Assembly: GCA_964414425.1 (NCBI GenBank)
Contig: CAYPWL010000029.1
Span: 1-45,095 of the forward strand
Length of the DNA: 45,095 nt
Direction: 5' to 3'
DNA from: GYS-P2D sp964414425
Lineage (GTDB): Bacteria; Bacteroidota; Bacteroidia; Chitinophagales; Saprospiraceae
Of this stretch, positions 25,459 through 33,790 are shown in pieces. The number at the start of each line of letters is the position of its first letter. Positions within the stretch are counted from its first letter, which is position 1. A program made the position numbers and the translations under genes. A model generated the notes under the pieces. That model made no database searches. It saw only the letters and a program-made list of their open reading frames with translations, and was not told where the DNA came from.

Positions 25459-26973
25459 ATGTCAGTTAACTTAATGGAACTACTCACTAGTTCAGTAGGA
25501 TCAAAACTTTTAGGCCCTGCATCCAAATTTTTAGGAGAATCGGAGAGTGCTACGAATAGCGCTTTGGGAGGTATTTTACCTTCTGTTCTTGGAGGTCTGA
25601 TGGACAAGAGTAGTGACTCTGCTGGTGCAGGAGCAATCATGGACTTACTCTCTAAGTCAGATGATGGTATTCTTGACAATGTGTCCGATATATTTAGCGG
25701 TGGCAGCAACTCAGGAGGAATCAGCAACCTGCTTTCAGGTGGTTCAGGAGCTTTGGGCTTACTCTTTGGTAACAATAAGCTTGGTTCTTTAGTAGACCTC
25801 ATCACTAGCAGTAGTGGCATGAAGAAGAGCTCAAGCTCTACGTTACTTAAGTTGGCTGCACCATTTATTATGAGTGTTGTAGGTAAGAAAGTTAAGTCTA
25901 TGGGATTAGACGCCCTTGGATTGACTAAACTTCTTGGCTCTCAAAAAGAACATATTGCTTCTGCATTACCATCAGGATTTGGAGATGCATTAGGAATCGC
26001 TGGGCTGGGAGGTGGACTTATGGATAAGGCTACGGATGCAGTAGGAGATATTGTTGGCGGTGGCGCTGATGCTGTTAAGAATGTAGGTGGCGCTGCTATG
26101 GGTGCTGCAGGAGCAGTAAGTGGTGCAGCCAAAGGAGCTGCTGGAGCTGCAGGTGATGCTGTTAAGAATGTAGGTGGTGCTGCCATGGATGCCGCAGGAG
26201 CCGCAGGTGATATGGCTAAAGGTGCAGCTGGAGCTGCCGGCGGTGCAGTCAAAAATGTAGGTGGCGCAGCCATGGGAGCTGCAGGAGCCGCAGGTGACGT
26301 AGCCAAGAAAGGTGGAAATATGCTAATGAAGTGGTTATTACCGGCGTTAATTGCCCTATTGGCGATTGGATACTTTGTAACACGCCAAGGGTGCTCTACA
26401 GGCGTTGATGCTCTTGATAATGCAGCTGACACGGTGACTAATACTACTGAAAGCATAGCGACAGGCGCTGCTGATGCGGTAGGAGATGTTGCTGGTGCAG
26501 CAGGCGATATGGCTAAAGGTGTTTTTGGTGCTGTTAACGACGCAGCCAAGGCAGCTTTAGATAAAATTGAATTTGCAGCTGGATCTGTAGGTAGTCAGAT
26601 GATGGACTACATCAAGGACGGTGCAGACGGAGAAAAAGTCTTCACTTTTAATAATCTAACTTTCGCATCAGGTTCGTCTACCATTCAGGAGGCGTCTTAT
26701 GGTGAGGTAGATAACTTAGCTGCTATCCTCAAGACTTATGAGGATGTAAATATTGCCATCGAAGGGTATACCGATAACACTGGTAATGCAGCTATGAATG
26801 AAAAGCTTTCACTTGCAAGAGCTGAGGCTGTAAAGGTTAGACTCGAGTCTGCTGGTATAGATGCAAGTAGAATCTCAGCAGCTGGTTTTGGTAGTGCTAA
26901 TCCGAAGGAGACTAATGATACTCCTGAAGGAAGAGCGATGAATAGAAGAATAGAGGTGCGTATTGTAAAATAA
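25459..26973 (+). CDS. DUF937 / Ala-Gly repeat / OmpA-domain membrane protein
   Basis: 504 residues without an N-terminal signal peptide. Residues 1-185 look like DUF937/YidB-type (SATNSALGGILPSVLGGLMD, LLKLAAPFIMSVVGKKV). Residues 205-285 contain three units of a 29-residue Ala/Gly repeat beginning AVKNVGGAAM. A single helix follows at about 291-310 (KWLLPALIALLAIGYFVT), then Ala-rich linkers and a C-terminal OmpA peptidoglycan-binding domain (IAIEGYTDNTGN, LSLARAEAVKVRLESAGI, NRRIEVRIV). This topology would put the N-terminal domain in the cytoplasm and the OmpA domain in the periplasm. A strong terminator follows. Confidence 0.85.
   Translation: MSVNLMELLTSSVGSKLLGPASKFLGESESATNSALGGILPSVLGGLMDKSSDSAGAGAIMDLLSKSDDGILDNVSDIFSGGSNSGGISNLLSGGSGALGLLFGNNKLGSLVDLITSSSGMKKSSSSTLLKLAAPFIMSVVGKKVKSMGLDALGLTKLLGSQKEHIASALPSGFGDALGIAGLGGGLMDKATDAVGDIVGGGADAVKNVGGAAMGAAGAVSGAAKGAAGAAGDAVKNVGGAAMDAAGAAGDMAKGAAGAAGGAVKNVGGAAMGAAGAAGDVAKKGGNMLMKWLLPALIALLAIGYFVTRQGCSTGVDALDNAADTVTNTTESIATGAADAVGDVAGAAGDMAKGVFGAVNDAAKAALDKIEFAAGSVGSQMMDYIKDGADGEKVFTFNNLTFASGSSTIQEASYGEVDNLAAILKTYEDVNIAIEGYTDNTGNAAMNEKLSLARAEAVKVRLESAGIDASRISAAGFGSANPKETNDTPEGRAMNRRIEVRIVK
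26071..26310 (+). repeat. three tandem 87-bp coding repeats
   Basis: Units begin at 26071, 26158 and 26245, each encoding AVKNVGGAAM followed by an Ala/Gly-rich stretch with Lys. The first two are full 29-codon units; the third is cut short after AAGDVAKK. Synonymous differences between units suggest an older duplication rather than a very recent one. The helix-like Ala/Gly pattern may form an extended linker before the membrane helix. Confidence 0.85.
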
Positions 26974-26993
26974 TATGTCGCCCATAGGATAAG

Positions 26994-27027
26994 AAAAGGT
27001 CTATTGCTTCGGCAATAGGCCTTTTTT
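26994..27027 (+). terminator. intrinsic terminator after the OmpA-domain gene
   Basis: AAAAGGTCTATTGC-TTCG-GCAATAGGCCTTTTTT: a 14-bp stem with one wobble pair, a stable TTCG tetraloop and a T tract. It is 21 bases past the stop codon and separates this gene from the retropepsin-like gene. Confidence 0.9.
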
Positions 27028-27122
27028 ATTTTATATCTGAGATATTCAATTGACTCATTATTCAATTACTCTATGTTCAGATACGTTATCTTGCAATGAT
27101 GGTTGTTCACTATACTAATACT

Positions 27123-28379
27123 ATGAAACTGCTCTTGACGGGGTTAGTCCTCATGTTGTGTTCGTACATAACACCTTTGGATGCACAGATACCGGGGATA
27201 GACCTCCTCGGCAAGAAAGATCATCGAGAGTTCAAATACGATCTCCAGCAAGGGTTTATGGTCGTGGAGGTACTTATGGAGGGAGTGATCCCACTCAAGA
27301 TGATATTTGACACAGGTGCAGAAAATACAATCCTATTCGATAGAGAGCTTGCTGATGCAGTAGGCGCTACCTATGAACGTGAGATCCTCATCACAGGCTC
27401 AGACCTTGATACGGTAATCACCGCTAATATCAGCCGTAAGATTGAGTTGAAGCTCGAACGATGTAAGGAGGTAACCCGAGATATTATTGTTATCAAGAAC
27501 AATAACTTCCTACTGAGAGAAAAGCTCGGGATAGAGGTAAACGGTATAATCGGAGGTAGTTTTTTCCCCAACACAATCGTAAGAGTCGAAAACAAGAAGA
27601 AGAAAATCCATATCTATCGCCCCGCCACTTTTGATGAAGATCTCAAGGATTATGATAAGATACCCATCGAGGTCATCTCTAATAAACCGTATCTCAACTG
27701 TATAGTTGCAACTGCATCAATTACCCCTATTAATGTTAAACTCCTACTGGATACAGGAGCCTCCCTGCCCTTCCTTCTCCATACGAATACAGATACCAAT
27801 CTTGTATTACCTCAGCGGATCATGTTGGGGACAGTTGGATTTGGATTATCAGGACCGATAAGAGGTGTAATAGGCAAGAGTGATTTCCTAAGATTTGGAG
27901 ACTATAGTTACGAAAACATCATTACCAGCTTCCAGGATATCTATTTCAGCAATAACAGAGGTACCGGGCTGATTAGGAACGGGATATTGGGTAATCTACT
28001 CTTGCGACGATTTGATTACTATATCAACTACACCAAGGAAGAGCTCTATCTAAAAGGAGGAAAAAAATATAACAAAGAGTTTGATTACGACAAAAGCGGG
28101 ATGAGCGTTGTCTCTTTTGGCCCAAATCTGAATCAGTTTATGATAGCATCAGTAATACAAGGGTCACCTGCAGCATCGGCAGAGATTATGCCTGGTGATT
28201 TGGTATACCGAATCAACGGTCGCAGTGCTCAAGGTATATCACTTGAATCCATAGCAACACTGCTTTCTCAGAAGGAAGGGCGAAAGATAAAATTAGTCCT
28301 AGATCGCAATGGCAAACTGGTCAAAAAACAGTTCAGACTGCAAGACTGGTATGCGCCAACAGGCCAATTTGGGTTTTGA
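27123..28379 (+). CDS. secreted retropepsin-like aspartyl protease with PDZ domain
   Basis: 418 residues from the ATG at 27123, which begins the signal peptide (MKLLLTGLVLMLCSYI up to LDAQ); tandem ATGs at 27096 would add nine residues before it. Two aspartyl-protease half motifs are present: MIFDTGAENTILFD and LLLDTGASLPFLL, so both lobes lie in one chain. A PDZ domain (SPAASAEIMPGDLVYRINGR) is C-terminal. Single-chain proteins of this type are common in Bacteroidota periplasm or on the cell surface; substrates are unknown. Both catalytic Asp are kept. It has its own unit between a terminator and the rplU promoter. Confidence 0.85.
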   Translation: MKLLLTGLVLMLCSYITPLDAQIPGIDLLGKKDHREFKYDLQQGFMVVEVLMEGVIPLKMIFDTGAENTILFDRELADAVGATYEREILITGSDLDTVITANISRKIELKLERCKEVTRDIIVIKNNNFLLREKLGIEVNGIIGGSFFPNTIVRVENKKKKIHIYRPATFDEDLKDYDKIPIEVISNKPYLNCIVATASITPINVKLLLDTGASLPFLLHTNTDTNLVLPQRIMLGTVGFGLSGPIRGVIGKSDFLRFGDYSYENIITSFQDIYFSNNRGTGLIRNGILGNLLLRRFDYYINYTKEELYLKGGKKYNKEFDYDKSGMSVVSFGPNLNQFMIASVIQGSPAASAEIMPGDLVYRINGRSAQGISLESIATLLSQKEGRKIKLVLDRNGKLVKKQFRLQDWYAPTGQFGF

Positions 28380-28390
28380 TCAAATTTATC

Positions 28391-28421
28391 TTTCAATTTA
28401 GATTAATTAAATCTATCTTTG
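28391..28421 (+). promoter_or_regulatory. promoter of rplU-rpmA
   Basis: TATCTTTG at 28414-28421 fits the -7 box TAnnTTTG, and TTTC at 28391-28394 stands at the -33 position with a 19-base spacer. The rplU ATG is 33 bases downstream, leaving a short leader. Confidence 0.65.
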
Positions 28422-28454
28422 CAGCCCGATTTTAGGGACAGTTAAATCAAAGTA

Positions 28455-28766
28455 ATGTTTGCAATAGTTACAATAGCTGGACAACAGTTTAAAGTGAGCG
28501 AAGGCCAGGAGTTATTAGTTAATAGCTTGGGCGCTGATGAAGGACAGTCGTTATCATTTGATGATGTGCTCTTAGTGAGCAATGACAATAATGTATCAAT
28601 AGGTAATCCTGTGTTAGCTTCTGCAAGCGTTAAGGCGACCGTTGTTGGAGAAGAACGCGGTGATAAAGTAATCGTCTTCAAGAAGAAAAGAAGAAAGGGT
28701 TACAAAGTGAAAAATGGCCATAGACAGCCATATACAAAGATTAAAATTGACGCAATAAACGCATAA
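28455..28766 (+). CDS. rplU: 50S ribosomal protein L21
   Basis: 103 residues, the basic length. MFAIVTIAGQQFKVSEGQEL, FDDVLLVSNDNN and VIVFKKKRRKGYKVKNGHRQ (an rRNA-binding loop), then PYTKIKIDAI are diagnostic. It binds 23S rRNA in the large subunit. Many Bacteroidota L21 proteins carry a C-terminal helix-hairpin-helix extension, which is absent here and appears instead on the neighbouring L27. Three bases separate it from rpmA. Confidence 0.97.
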   Translation: MFAIVTIAGQQFKVSEGQELLVNSLGADEGQSLSFDDVLLVSNDNNVSIGNPVLASASVKATVVGEERGDKVIVFKKKRRKGYKVKNGHRQPYTKIKIDAINA

Positions 28767-28769
28767 ATT

Positions 28770-29435
28770 ATGGCTCATAAGAAAGGTGTCGGTAGTACTG
28801 ACAATGGACGTGACAGTAATAGTAAACGCCTCGGCGTAAAATTATTTGGTGGTCAGCAAGCGATTGCGGGCAACATCATAGTACGTCAGAGAGGCACGAG
28901 ATTTCATCCAGGTAATAATGTTGGTATCGGAAGAGACCATACTTTATATGCCCTCATCGATGGAGTTGTAACATTCAAGCGTGGTAGAAAAGATAGAACA
29001 TTCGTTCACATATTGAGCGAAGTCTCTGAAACCTTGGACTCACCAACTCCTAAGAAAGCAACTAAGCCTAAGAAGCAAGCCGCTCCAAAAGCGGAGGCGC
29101 CAGCACCTGCTGCTAAACCAGCCGCTCCTGCTCCAGCACCAAAAGCGGCCGCTGCACCATCAGGGAAGCCTGATGATCTTAAGAAGATAGAAGGAATCGG
29201 ACCTAAGATTTCTGAGTTATTGGTTGCAGGCGGTATACCTACGTTTCAGGCTTTGGCGGATGCTAAGTTTGATGATGTAAGAGCGATACTTGATGCAGCT
29301 GGACCAAGATATAGAATAGCTAATCCAATTACCTGGGCGCAGCAAGCTGGCTTAGCGGCAGCAGGAAAATGGGATGAGCTCGAAACACTCCAAGATAGAA
29401 TCAAAGGAGGCGTAATCGTAGACGAACAAGAATAG
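28770..29435 (+). CDS. rpmA: 50S ribosomal protein L27 with C-terminal helix-hairpin-helix domain
   Basis: 221 residues; canonical L27 is about 85. Residues 1-85 are standard L27 (MAHKKGVGSTDNGRDSNSKR, VRQRGTRFHPGNNVGIGRDH), with no N-terminal cleaved extension. Residues 95-131 form an Ala/Pro/Lys linker, and 134-215 a helix-hairpin-helix domain (DDLKKIEGIGPKISELLVAG, then WAQQAGLAAAGKWDELETLQ). This domain is best known to me as an extension of Bacteroidota L21, so its fusion to L27 is notable. L27 contributes to the peptidyl-transferase region. The rplU-rpmA pair ends in a hairpin terminator. Confidence 0.95.
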   Translation: MAHKKGVGSTDNGRDSNSKRLGVKLFGGQQAIAGNIIVRQRGTRFHPGNNVGIGRDHTLYALIDGVVTFKRGRKDRTFVHILSEVSETLDSPTPKKATKPKKQAAPKAEAPAPAAKPAAPAPAPKAAAAPSGKPDDLKKIEGIGPKISELLVAGGIPTFQALADAKFDDVRAILDAAGPRYRIANPITWAQQAGLAAAGKWDELETLQDRIKGGVIVDEQE

Positions 29436-29462
29436 TCCTCAGGGCAATTCTTATCAATATAG

Positions 29463-29499
29463 TAAGGTGATTATCATATGATGATTACCTTATTTTTTT
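29463..29499 (+). terminator. terminator of rplU-rpmA, lying inside the batE 3-prime end
   Basis: TAAGGTGATTATCA and TGATGATTACCTTA form a 14-bp stem with two wobble pairs and a two-base TA gap, then T7. It overlaps the last codons of the minus-strand BatE-like gene, which encode KVIII and the stop. Confidence 0.8.
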
Positions 29500-30223
29500 G
29501 CACCCATCCAACATCCTTATCAGCGAGTTCGATCTTAATCCAGTCTGAAAGATAATCTACTACTCTTGCTGTAACGCCCTCTCCCACTACAGCAACGATT
29601 TCACTACGATCGTCGGCACCTACATAGATCTCAGTCTGCTCCTCACTGATCACTATCATATTAGGTTGAATAGCGTTGCCTTTGAGATATGCCGAGTTAG
29701 TGTAACTCCATAGCGACATTAGGGCCATAGCTCCAATACAAGCATACAAAAAGGGTTTGCTTGCATAAGACTTGAATAATAAAATATAGACTAATAGAAC
29801 TACCCCTAAGAGGCTTATGAGCTGTATAGCTACCCACGCATTGATACTCAGAGAGCGTGCTATATCGGTATAACCCTGATACAATATAAAATCTGGTATC
29901 TCAGTGATCGGCGTACTAATCTTCCCTTTAGCTATATCAAGCGCAGCCTGGGATTCTGCATGACTCGGTGATATTAAGAGCGCTCGGTGGAGATTGGCTA
30001 TCCCCTCGGCAAGATGATTGAGCTTGAGATGTGATAATCCGAGATTATAGTAGAGCTCTACTGATTGGTTATCACCTTCTGCAATCTCCTCTAAAAGGTC
30101 GATAGACTCTTGATAATTACCTCCATTTAAAGCCGTTATAGCTTGCTCAAACTGAACAGTCTGAGCTCTGAGTAACATTGTCGTCAAAACTAATAAGCAA
30201 AGTGTAATAAGCTTTATTCTCAT
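29474..30223 (-). CDS. BatE-like TPR/SH3 protein
   Basis: 249 residues: signal peptide (MRIKLITLCLLVLTTMLLRA), two TPR-like repeats (ALNGGNYQESIDLLEEIAEG; VELYYNLGLSHLKLNHLAEG), two membrane helices (WVAIQLISLLGVVLLVYILL; LYACIGAMALMSLWSYTNSA), and a C-terminal bacterial SH3 domain (EQTEIYVGADDRSEIVAVVG, VGWVQKNK). This order is that of BatE in Bacteroidota aerotolerance-type operons. No other bat gene is adjacent. The ATG overlaps the stop of the OstA-like gene by four bases (ATGA). Confidence 0.85.
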   Translation of the reverse strand: MRIKLITLCLLVLTTMLLRAQTVQFEQAITALNGGNYQESIDLLEEIAEGDNQSVELYYNLGLSHLKLNHLAEGIANLHRALLISPSHAESQAALDIAKGKISTPITEIPDFILYQGYTDIARSLSINAWVAIQLISLLGVVLLVYILLFKSYASKPFLYACIGAMALMSLWSYTNSAYLKGNAIQPNMIVISEEQTEIYVGADDRSEIVAVVGEGVTARVVDYLSDWIKIELADKDVGWVQKNKVIII

Positions 30224-32055
30224 CGTGCCACGGTCAGATATTCCGTGGCGAAAATAGAAATTTCGGGTTTCTCATTCAATCTCCAGCTGAAACCATTGAA
30301 GATAAATGATGATAAGTCAAGGCCTGGCTGATACTCAGTGATCTGGGAGTCTGGCTTTCGATAAAACTTGACACTCTCAATCTCGTTGTCCGCAAACAAG
30401 AAAAACATACTGCTGGATTGTGTCTTATTAACACCTTTCAATTCTTTGTTCTCATCTCTGATGAAGTATATCATCTGTGCACTTGAGACCACACTTGCAT
30501 TCTCCAGGACTTGACCAGTTATGCTGCAATCGATCCGATCTCCATTGACTTGATTATAAGCATCATCGCTATCCTGCTCAACAATGAATGCATTGCTGAC
30601 GAGGTCCAAGCTCTCAATATTATCGTCGACCATGGTCATGATAATAGTATCTGCGGTCAACTGAGTACTATCAGACCACATGATCGGTTGACGGTACATC
30701 GTAATGAGAGAGTCAACCTTATCATATACCAACTCTTCCGACCGGCCGCTTATGGGCCCTTTCTTGATCGTAACATTACTATCGGCAATAAAGAAATCGG
30801 TACTATCAGTCTGAACCGTAAATAATGTATCAGCGCGCAAGAATAAACTATCCGCATCCCCCAATTCATATATCAGCATAGGCTGACTTCCCAAGCCATA
30901 AGCTTTATGACCGTTTTCGGTTGATTCTATAGCCTGACATAATATAGTACTTCCTGACGCAGTATCTTGCAAGATGACCAAGTCTCCCTTAGCCAAGGTC
31001 TGACCATCATCCATTTTGAGGATGGTATCCGCTACAATAGTTGAACCATCATCGACCACTTGTGATCGCCCAGTGGTTGTATAGCTATCATTTTTTAGGT
31101 CATAGACGATTTCATCCGACTGTACGTCTTGATCATCTGATATATAACTGGCATTAGCCATGAGTCGCAAGATCTCCGTGCGAGCATTATAATTAATGCT
31201 ATCCCCTCGAGCTTCGCTTCCATCGGGCTCTATTATGACTGGATCAAGAAACATATCGTAGGTATCTGCCTTACCATCATAGACCAAAAGACCAGCTTTG
31301 ATGAGTCTATCCTGGGTCTTAATCTGCACATTCTCGCTTAGGACTCCTTTATCTGCGCGCGTATCGTACACACCAGCCTCATTATATATGGTAGTACTAT
31401 CCTGATAGATATTAGTAGGTCCTAAGAACCTTATCTTATTGCGCTGGTAATCATAGAGTATACTATCAGTAACCACAAGCATGGAGGTATCTTGATACTG
31501 CACATTGTATTTGAACAGCGCCTCTTCTGAATTCACATCATAAGTGCCGTATAAAGCATCTAATGTGGAAGTTTCGTCTATGAGCTTGCCACCTGTGGTA
31601 AATGTCGCACGCTCTTGATTGAGATCATATAGTAGCCGATCCGTATTGAGTTTCTTACCCCTGCTATCAAGGATCACTTCACCTGTTAGAATTGACTTCT
31701 TGGTGAGTCCATCATATCGAAGGGTATCAGAGTAAATAACCGTGGAGTCCTTGTGTACTATGATAATATTACCTCGGGCGTAGGCCTGTATATCGTCGAC
31801 TACAATGGCATAATCGCATGTCATATAGAGACTGTCTTGTATCAATACAACATTTCCTACGAGTGTATCTATAGCCTGGTTGTCGTCAGAAAAGAAATGG
31901 AATGCCTGATCTGCGCTACTCACTAAGGTTGATAAAGAGTCTGCAGTCGTACTCGTACTATCTACTGCGATAAGAGGAGTACTCTGCCCAATGAGCTCAT
32001 GACACATAAGCATCATACACCCAACAATCAAATACTTGGTAATCCTATACTGCAT
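30220..32055 (-). CDS. OstA-like (LptA/LptD-type) outer-membrane assembly protein
   Basis: 611 residues from the ATG giving MQYRITKYLIVGCMMLMCHE, a signal peptide ending near LIGQ. A TTG at 32073 would add six residues and overlap the upstream TGA as TTGA, so it is a real alternative. The long body repeats beta-jellyroll strands as in OstA/LptA: VVLIQDSLYMTCDYAIV, YARGNIIIVHKDSTVIYSDT, LTGEVILDSRGKKLNTDRLL. Proteins of this type are thought to bridge or carry lipopolysaccharide to the outer membrane. The C-terminal part (FFLFADNEIESVKFYRKPDS) is also family-like. It lies in a chain DAO oxidase/OstA/BatE. Confidence 0.85.
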   Translation of the reverse strand: MQYRITKYLIVGCMMLMCHELIGQSTPLIAVDSTSTTADSLSTLVSSADQAFHFFSDDNQAIDTLVGNVVLIQDSLYMTCDYAIVVDDIQAYARGNIIIVHKDSTVIYSDTLRYDGLTKKSILTGEVILDSRGKKLNTDRLLYDLNQERATFTTGGKLIDETSTLDALYGTYDVNSEEALFKYNVQYQDTSMLVVTDSILYDYQRNKIRFLGPTNIYQDSTTIYNEAGVYDTRADKGVLSENVQIKTQDRLIKAGLLVYDGKADTYDMFLDPVIIEPDGSEARGDSINYNARTEILRLMANASYISDDQDVQSDEIVYDLKNDSYTTTGRSQVVDDGSTIVADTILKMDDGQTLAKGDLVILQDTASGSTILCQAIESTENGHKAYGLGSQPMLIYELGDADSLFLRADTLFTVQTDSTDFFIADSNVTIKKGPISGRSEELVYDKVDSLITMYRQPIMWSDSTQLTADTIIMTMVDDNIESLDLVSNAFIVEQDSDDAYNQVNGDRIDCSITGQVLENASVVSSAQMIYFIRDENKELKGVNKTQSSSMFFLFADNEIESVKFYRKPDSQITEYQPGLDLSSFIFNGFSWRLNEKPEISIFATEYLTVAR

Positions 32056-32069
32056 CCGTATTATAAACG

Positions 32070-33203
32070 TCAAGATATCGCTAAATGTGCTAAGTCTCGC
32101 CCTATGGCACTCCCAATAGCCACTCCCATACCACCAAGTCTATATGCCGCATAAACATGTGGTTCCACTTCTTCTAAGACTGGATCTCGGACATCTCCTC
32201 CACATAATATACCCGACCAATGGTGATCTATGTCAAAATCTTGATTGGGGAGCACAACAGACCTTAACAACTCTGATAGGTACCCTTTATTATCATCTGA
32301 GAGAGCATATTCTGATGTGTTGTTTTCTGATGGATGCTGATGGCGACCACCACCAATGAGTACTCTATCTGCCACTGGCCTAAAGTAAATGTATCCTCCA
32401 TCTAAATGATAGCCCATAGTCAAGTGATCATTCTTGACAGGAGATGTTACCAAAACCTGATTGCGACATGCTACTACATCTGCACTGTATAATATATGAG
32501 CAGTAAACGCATTAGTACATATTAGCAGATTCTTGGTGAGGACTGGCTTGACTAACTCTTCAAAGTACACCGCTACACCACTGCCTCCTTTTTCATATTT
32601 CGCCACGGCGAGCCCCCTGATTATTCTTATGTCCTGCTCTGTGAGAAATGCTTCTAACTGACGGTACATCATGCCTGTATCAATCAAACCTTCTGAATGA
32701 TTTACGATGCACTGATTGCTAACACCGCTTAAACCATTGCAGTTAGATGCGCTATAAGTCTTGTCAAGTTCAGTGATGGACTCAATGGCACTATTCCATT
32801 TATCAATAGTCTCAAATGCTGCGATATACTCCTCGGCAGTCCTAAATAATTCGCAACCGCCACTGTCTCGATAACTAATCGCATCATCGCCCAATAAGGA
32901 TCTTAATCTGTGGAGTCCATCCAATCGAGATGATATAATATCAAGAGTTTTATCAGTCCCGTACTGCTTCTCATCATGCATCAATTCGCTAATGGATCCT
33001 ATACATGCGAATCCTGCATTACGTGATGATGCCCCACCGCCGATACTGCACTTGTCAATCAGCACTATCCGGGCATCTGGTTCTTGGGACTTCAACTCTA
33101 TAGCTGCAGTCATACCAACTATACCAGCACCAACTATTAAATAATCTATGTCATCAAGGTATGATTTGTACTCCCAGTAACTTAAATTTTGTGGTGTATT
33201 CAT
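32070..33203 (-). CDS. FAD-dependent oxidoreductase, DAO family
   Basis: 377 residues, cytoplasmic. The FAD-binding Rossmann motif VGAGIVGMTAAIEL is near residues 24-37, with IVLIDKCSIGGGASSRNAGF after it, as in glycine/D-amino-acid oxidase-type proteins. Later GGYIYFRPVADRVLIGGGRH and VYAAYRLGGMGVAIGSAIGR complete the fold. The substrate is an unidentified secondary or D-amine. It is the first gene of the minus-strand chain and is divergent from the DUF4293 gene. Confidence 0.9.
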   Translation of the reverse strand: MNTPQNLSYWEYKSYLDDIDYLIVGAGIVGMTAAIELKSQEPDARIVLIDKCSIGGGASSRNAGFACIGSISELMHDEKQYGTDKTLDIISSRLDGLHRLRSLLGDDAISYRDSGGCELFRTAEEYIAAFETIDKWNSAIESITELDKTYSASNCNGLSGVSNQCIVNHSEGLIDTGMMYRQLEAFLTEQDIRIIRGLAVAKYEKGGSGVAVYFEELVKPVLTKNLLICTNAFTAHILYSADVVACRNQVLVTSPVKNDHLTMGYHLDGGYIYFRPVADRVLIGGGRHQHPSENNTSEYALSDDNKGYLSELLRSVVLPNQDFDIDHHWSGILCGGDVRDPVLEEVEPHVYAAYRLGGMGVAIGSAIGRDLAHLAIS

Positions 33204-33255
33204 CCGTGAGTAGAAAAATTGAATTAATAGTCAAAGCACTCATTCAATAATACTA

Positions 33256-33263
33256 TAAATTTG
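33256..33263 (+). promoter_or_regulatory. -7 box for the DUF4293 gene
   Basis: TAAATTTG fits TAnnTTTG. The ATG at 33275 is 12 bases after its last base, so the leader would be only a few bases long. Confidence 0.5.
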
Positions 33264-33274
33264 CGCTCAAAAAA

Positions 33275-33709
33275 ATGATACAACGCCTTCAAAGCATATT
33301 CCTATTACTCTCATCATTATTTTTCGGCAGTCAGTTTTTTACGGCGTTTGCTTCAACAGGTGAGGCAGTAAAAGGAATATTCTCAGATTTGACTTATAAT
33401 ATTCATGACAATCCGATTTTACTCGGTTTGGTAGGTCTGGGGATTATAATATCACTCGCTGCTATATTCTTGTATAACAATAGAACACTCCAGCTTAAGG
33501 TGACGTACTTAGCAGTTATCGTAGCCATCTGCTTCCCTTTAGCAGCCGGGGTCTTGTACTACATTCAGTTAGGAGATATGCAAGACCTTGCTCCAACACT
33601 AAGCCTCGGAGCATTTACACCACTTGGGCCTATCATTTTCGGTGTTTTAGCTGGACGTTATATTAAAACTGATCAGAAGCTGGTCTCCTCAATGGATCGC
33701 CTGCGATAG
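33275..33709 (+). CDS. DUF4293 membrane protein
   Basis: 144 residues with four helices: MIQRLQSIFLLLSSLFFGSQ, NPILLGLVGLGIIISLAAIF, KVTYLAVIVAICFPLAAGVL and FTPLGPIIFGVLAGRYI. The N terminus MIQRLQSIFLLL and the pattern NNRTLQLKVTY are typical of DUF4293, a Bacteroidota-specific family of unknown function. The C terminus (KTDQKLVSSMDRLR) is also characteristic. It ends in a shared bidirectional terminator. Confidence 0.9.
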   Translation: MIQRLQSIFLLLSSLFFGSQFFTAFASTGEAVKGIFSDLTYNIHDNPILLGLVGLGIIISLAAIFLYNNRTLQLKVTYLAVIVAICFPLAAGVLYYIQLGDMQDLAPTLSLGAFTPLGPIIFGVLAGRYIKTDQKLVSSMDRLR

Positions 33710-33732
33710 ATGATCGACTAAAATGTAAGCAT

Positions 33733-33770
33733 AAAAAAAAGGCAGCTCAGATAATCTGAGCTGCCTTTTT
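33733..33770. terminator. bidirectional terminator
   Basis: GGCAGCTCAG-ATAAT-CTGAGCTGCC is a perfect 10-bp stem, extendable inward, flanked by A8 on the left and T5 on the right. It serves the DUF4293 gene on plus and the ExbB/ExbD operon on minus. Confidence 0.92.
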
Positions 33771-33790
33771 AATATTCTGTGTAAATGCTT

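Noticed and set aside
25941..26549. Alanine/proline-rich minus-strand ORF
   Set aside because: It is the antisense of the Ala/Gly repeats of the OmpA-domain gene. The composition follows from the opposite strand.
32144..32359. Short plus-strand ORF inside the DAO gene region
   Set aside because: Antisense of a well-supported oxidoreductase and without domain or start signals.
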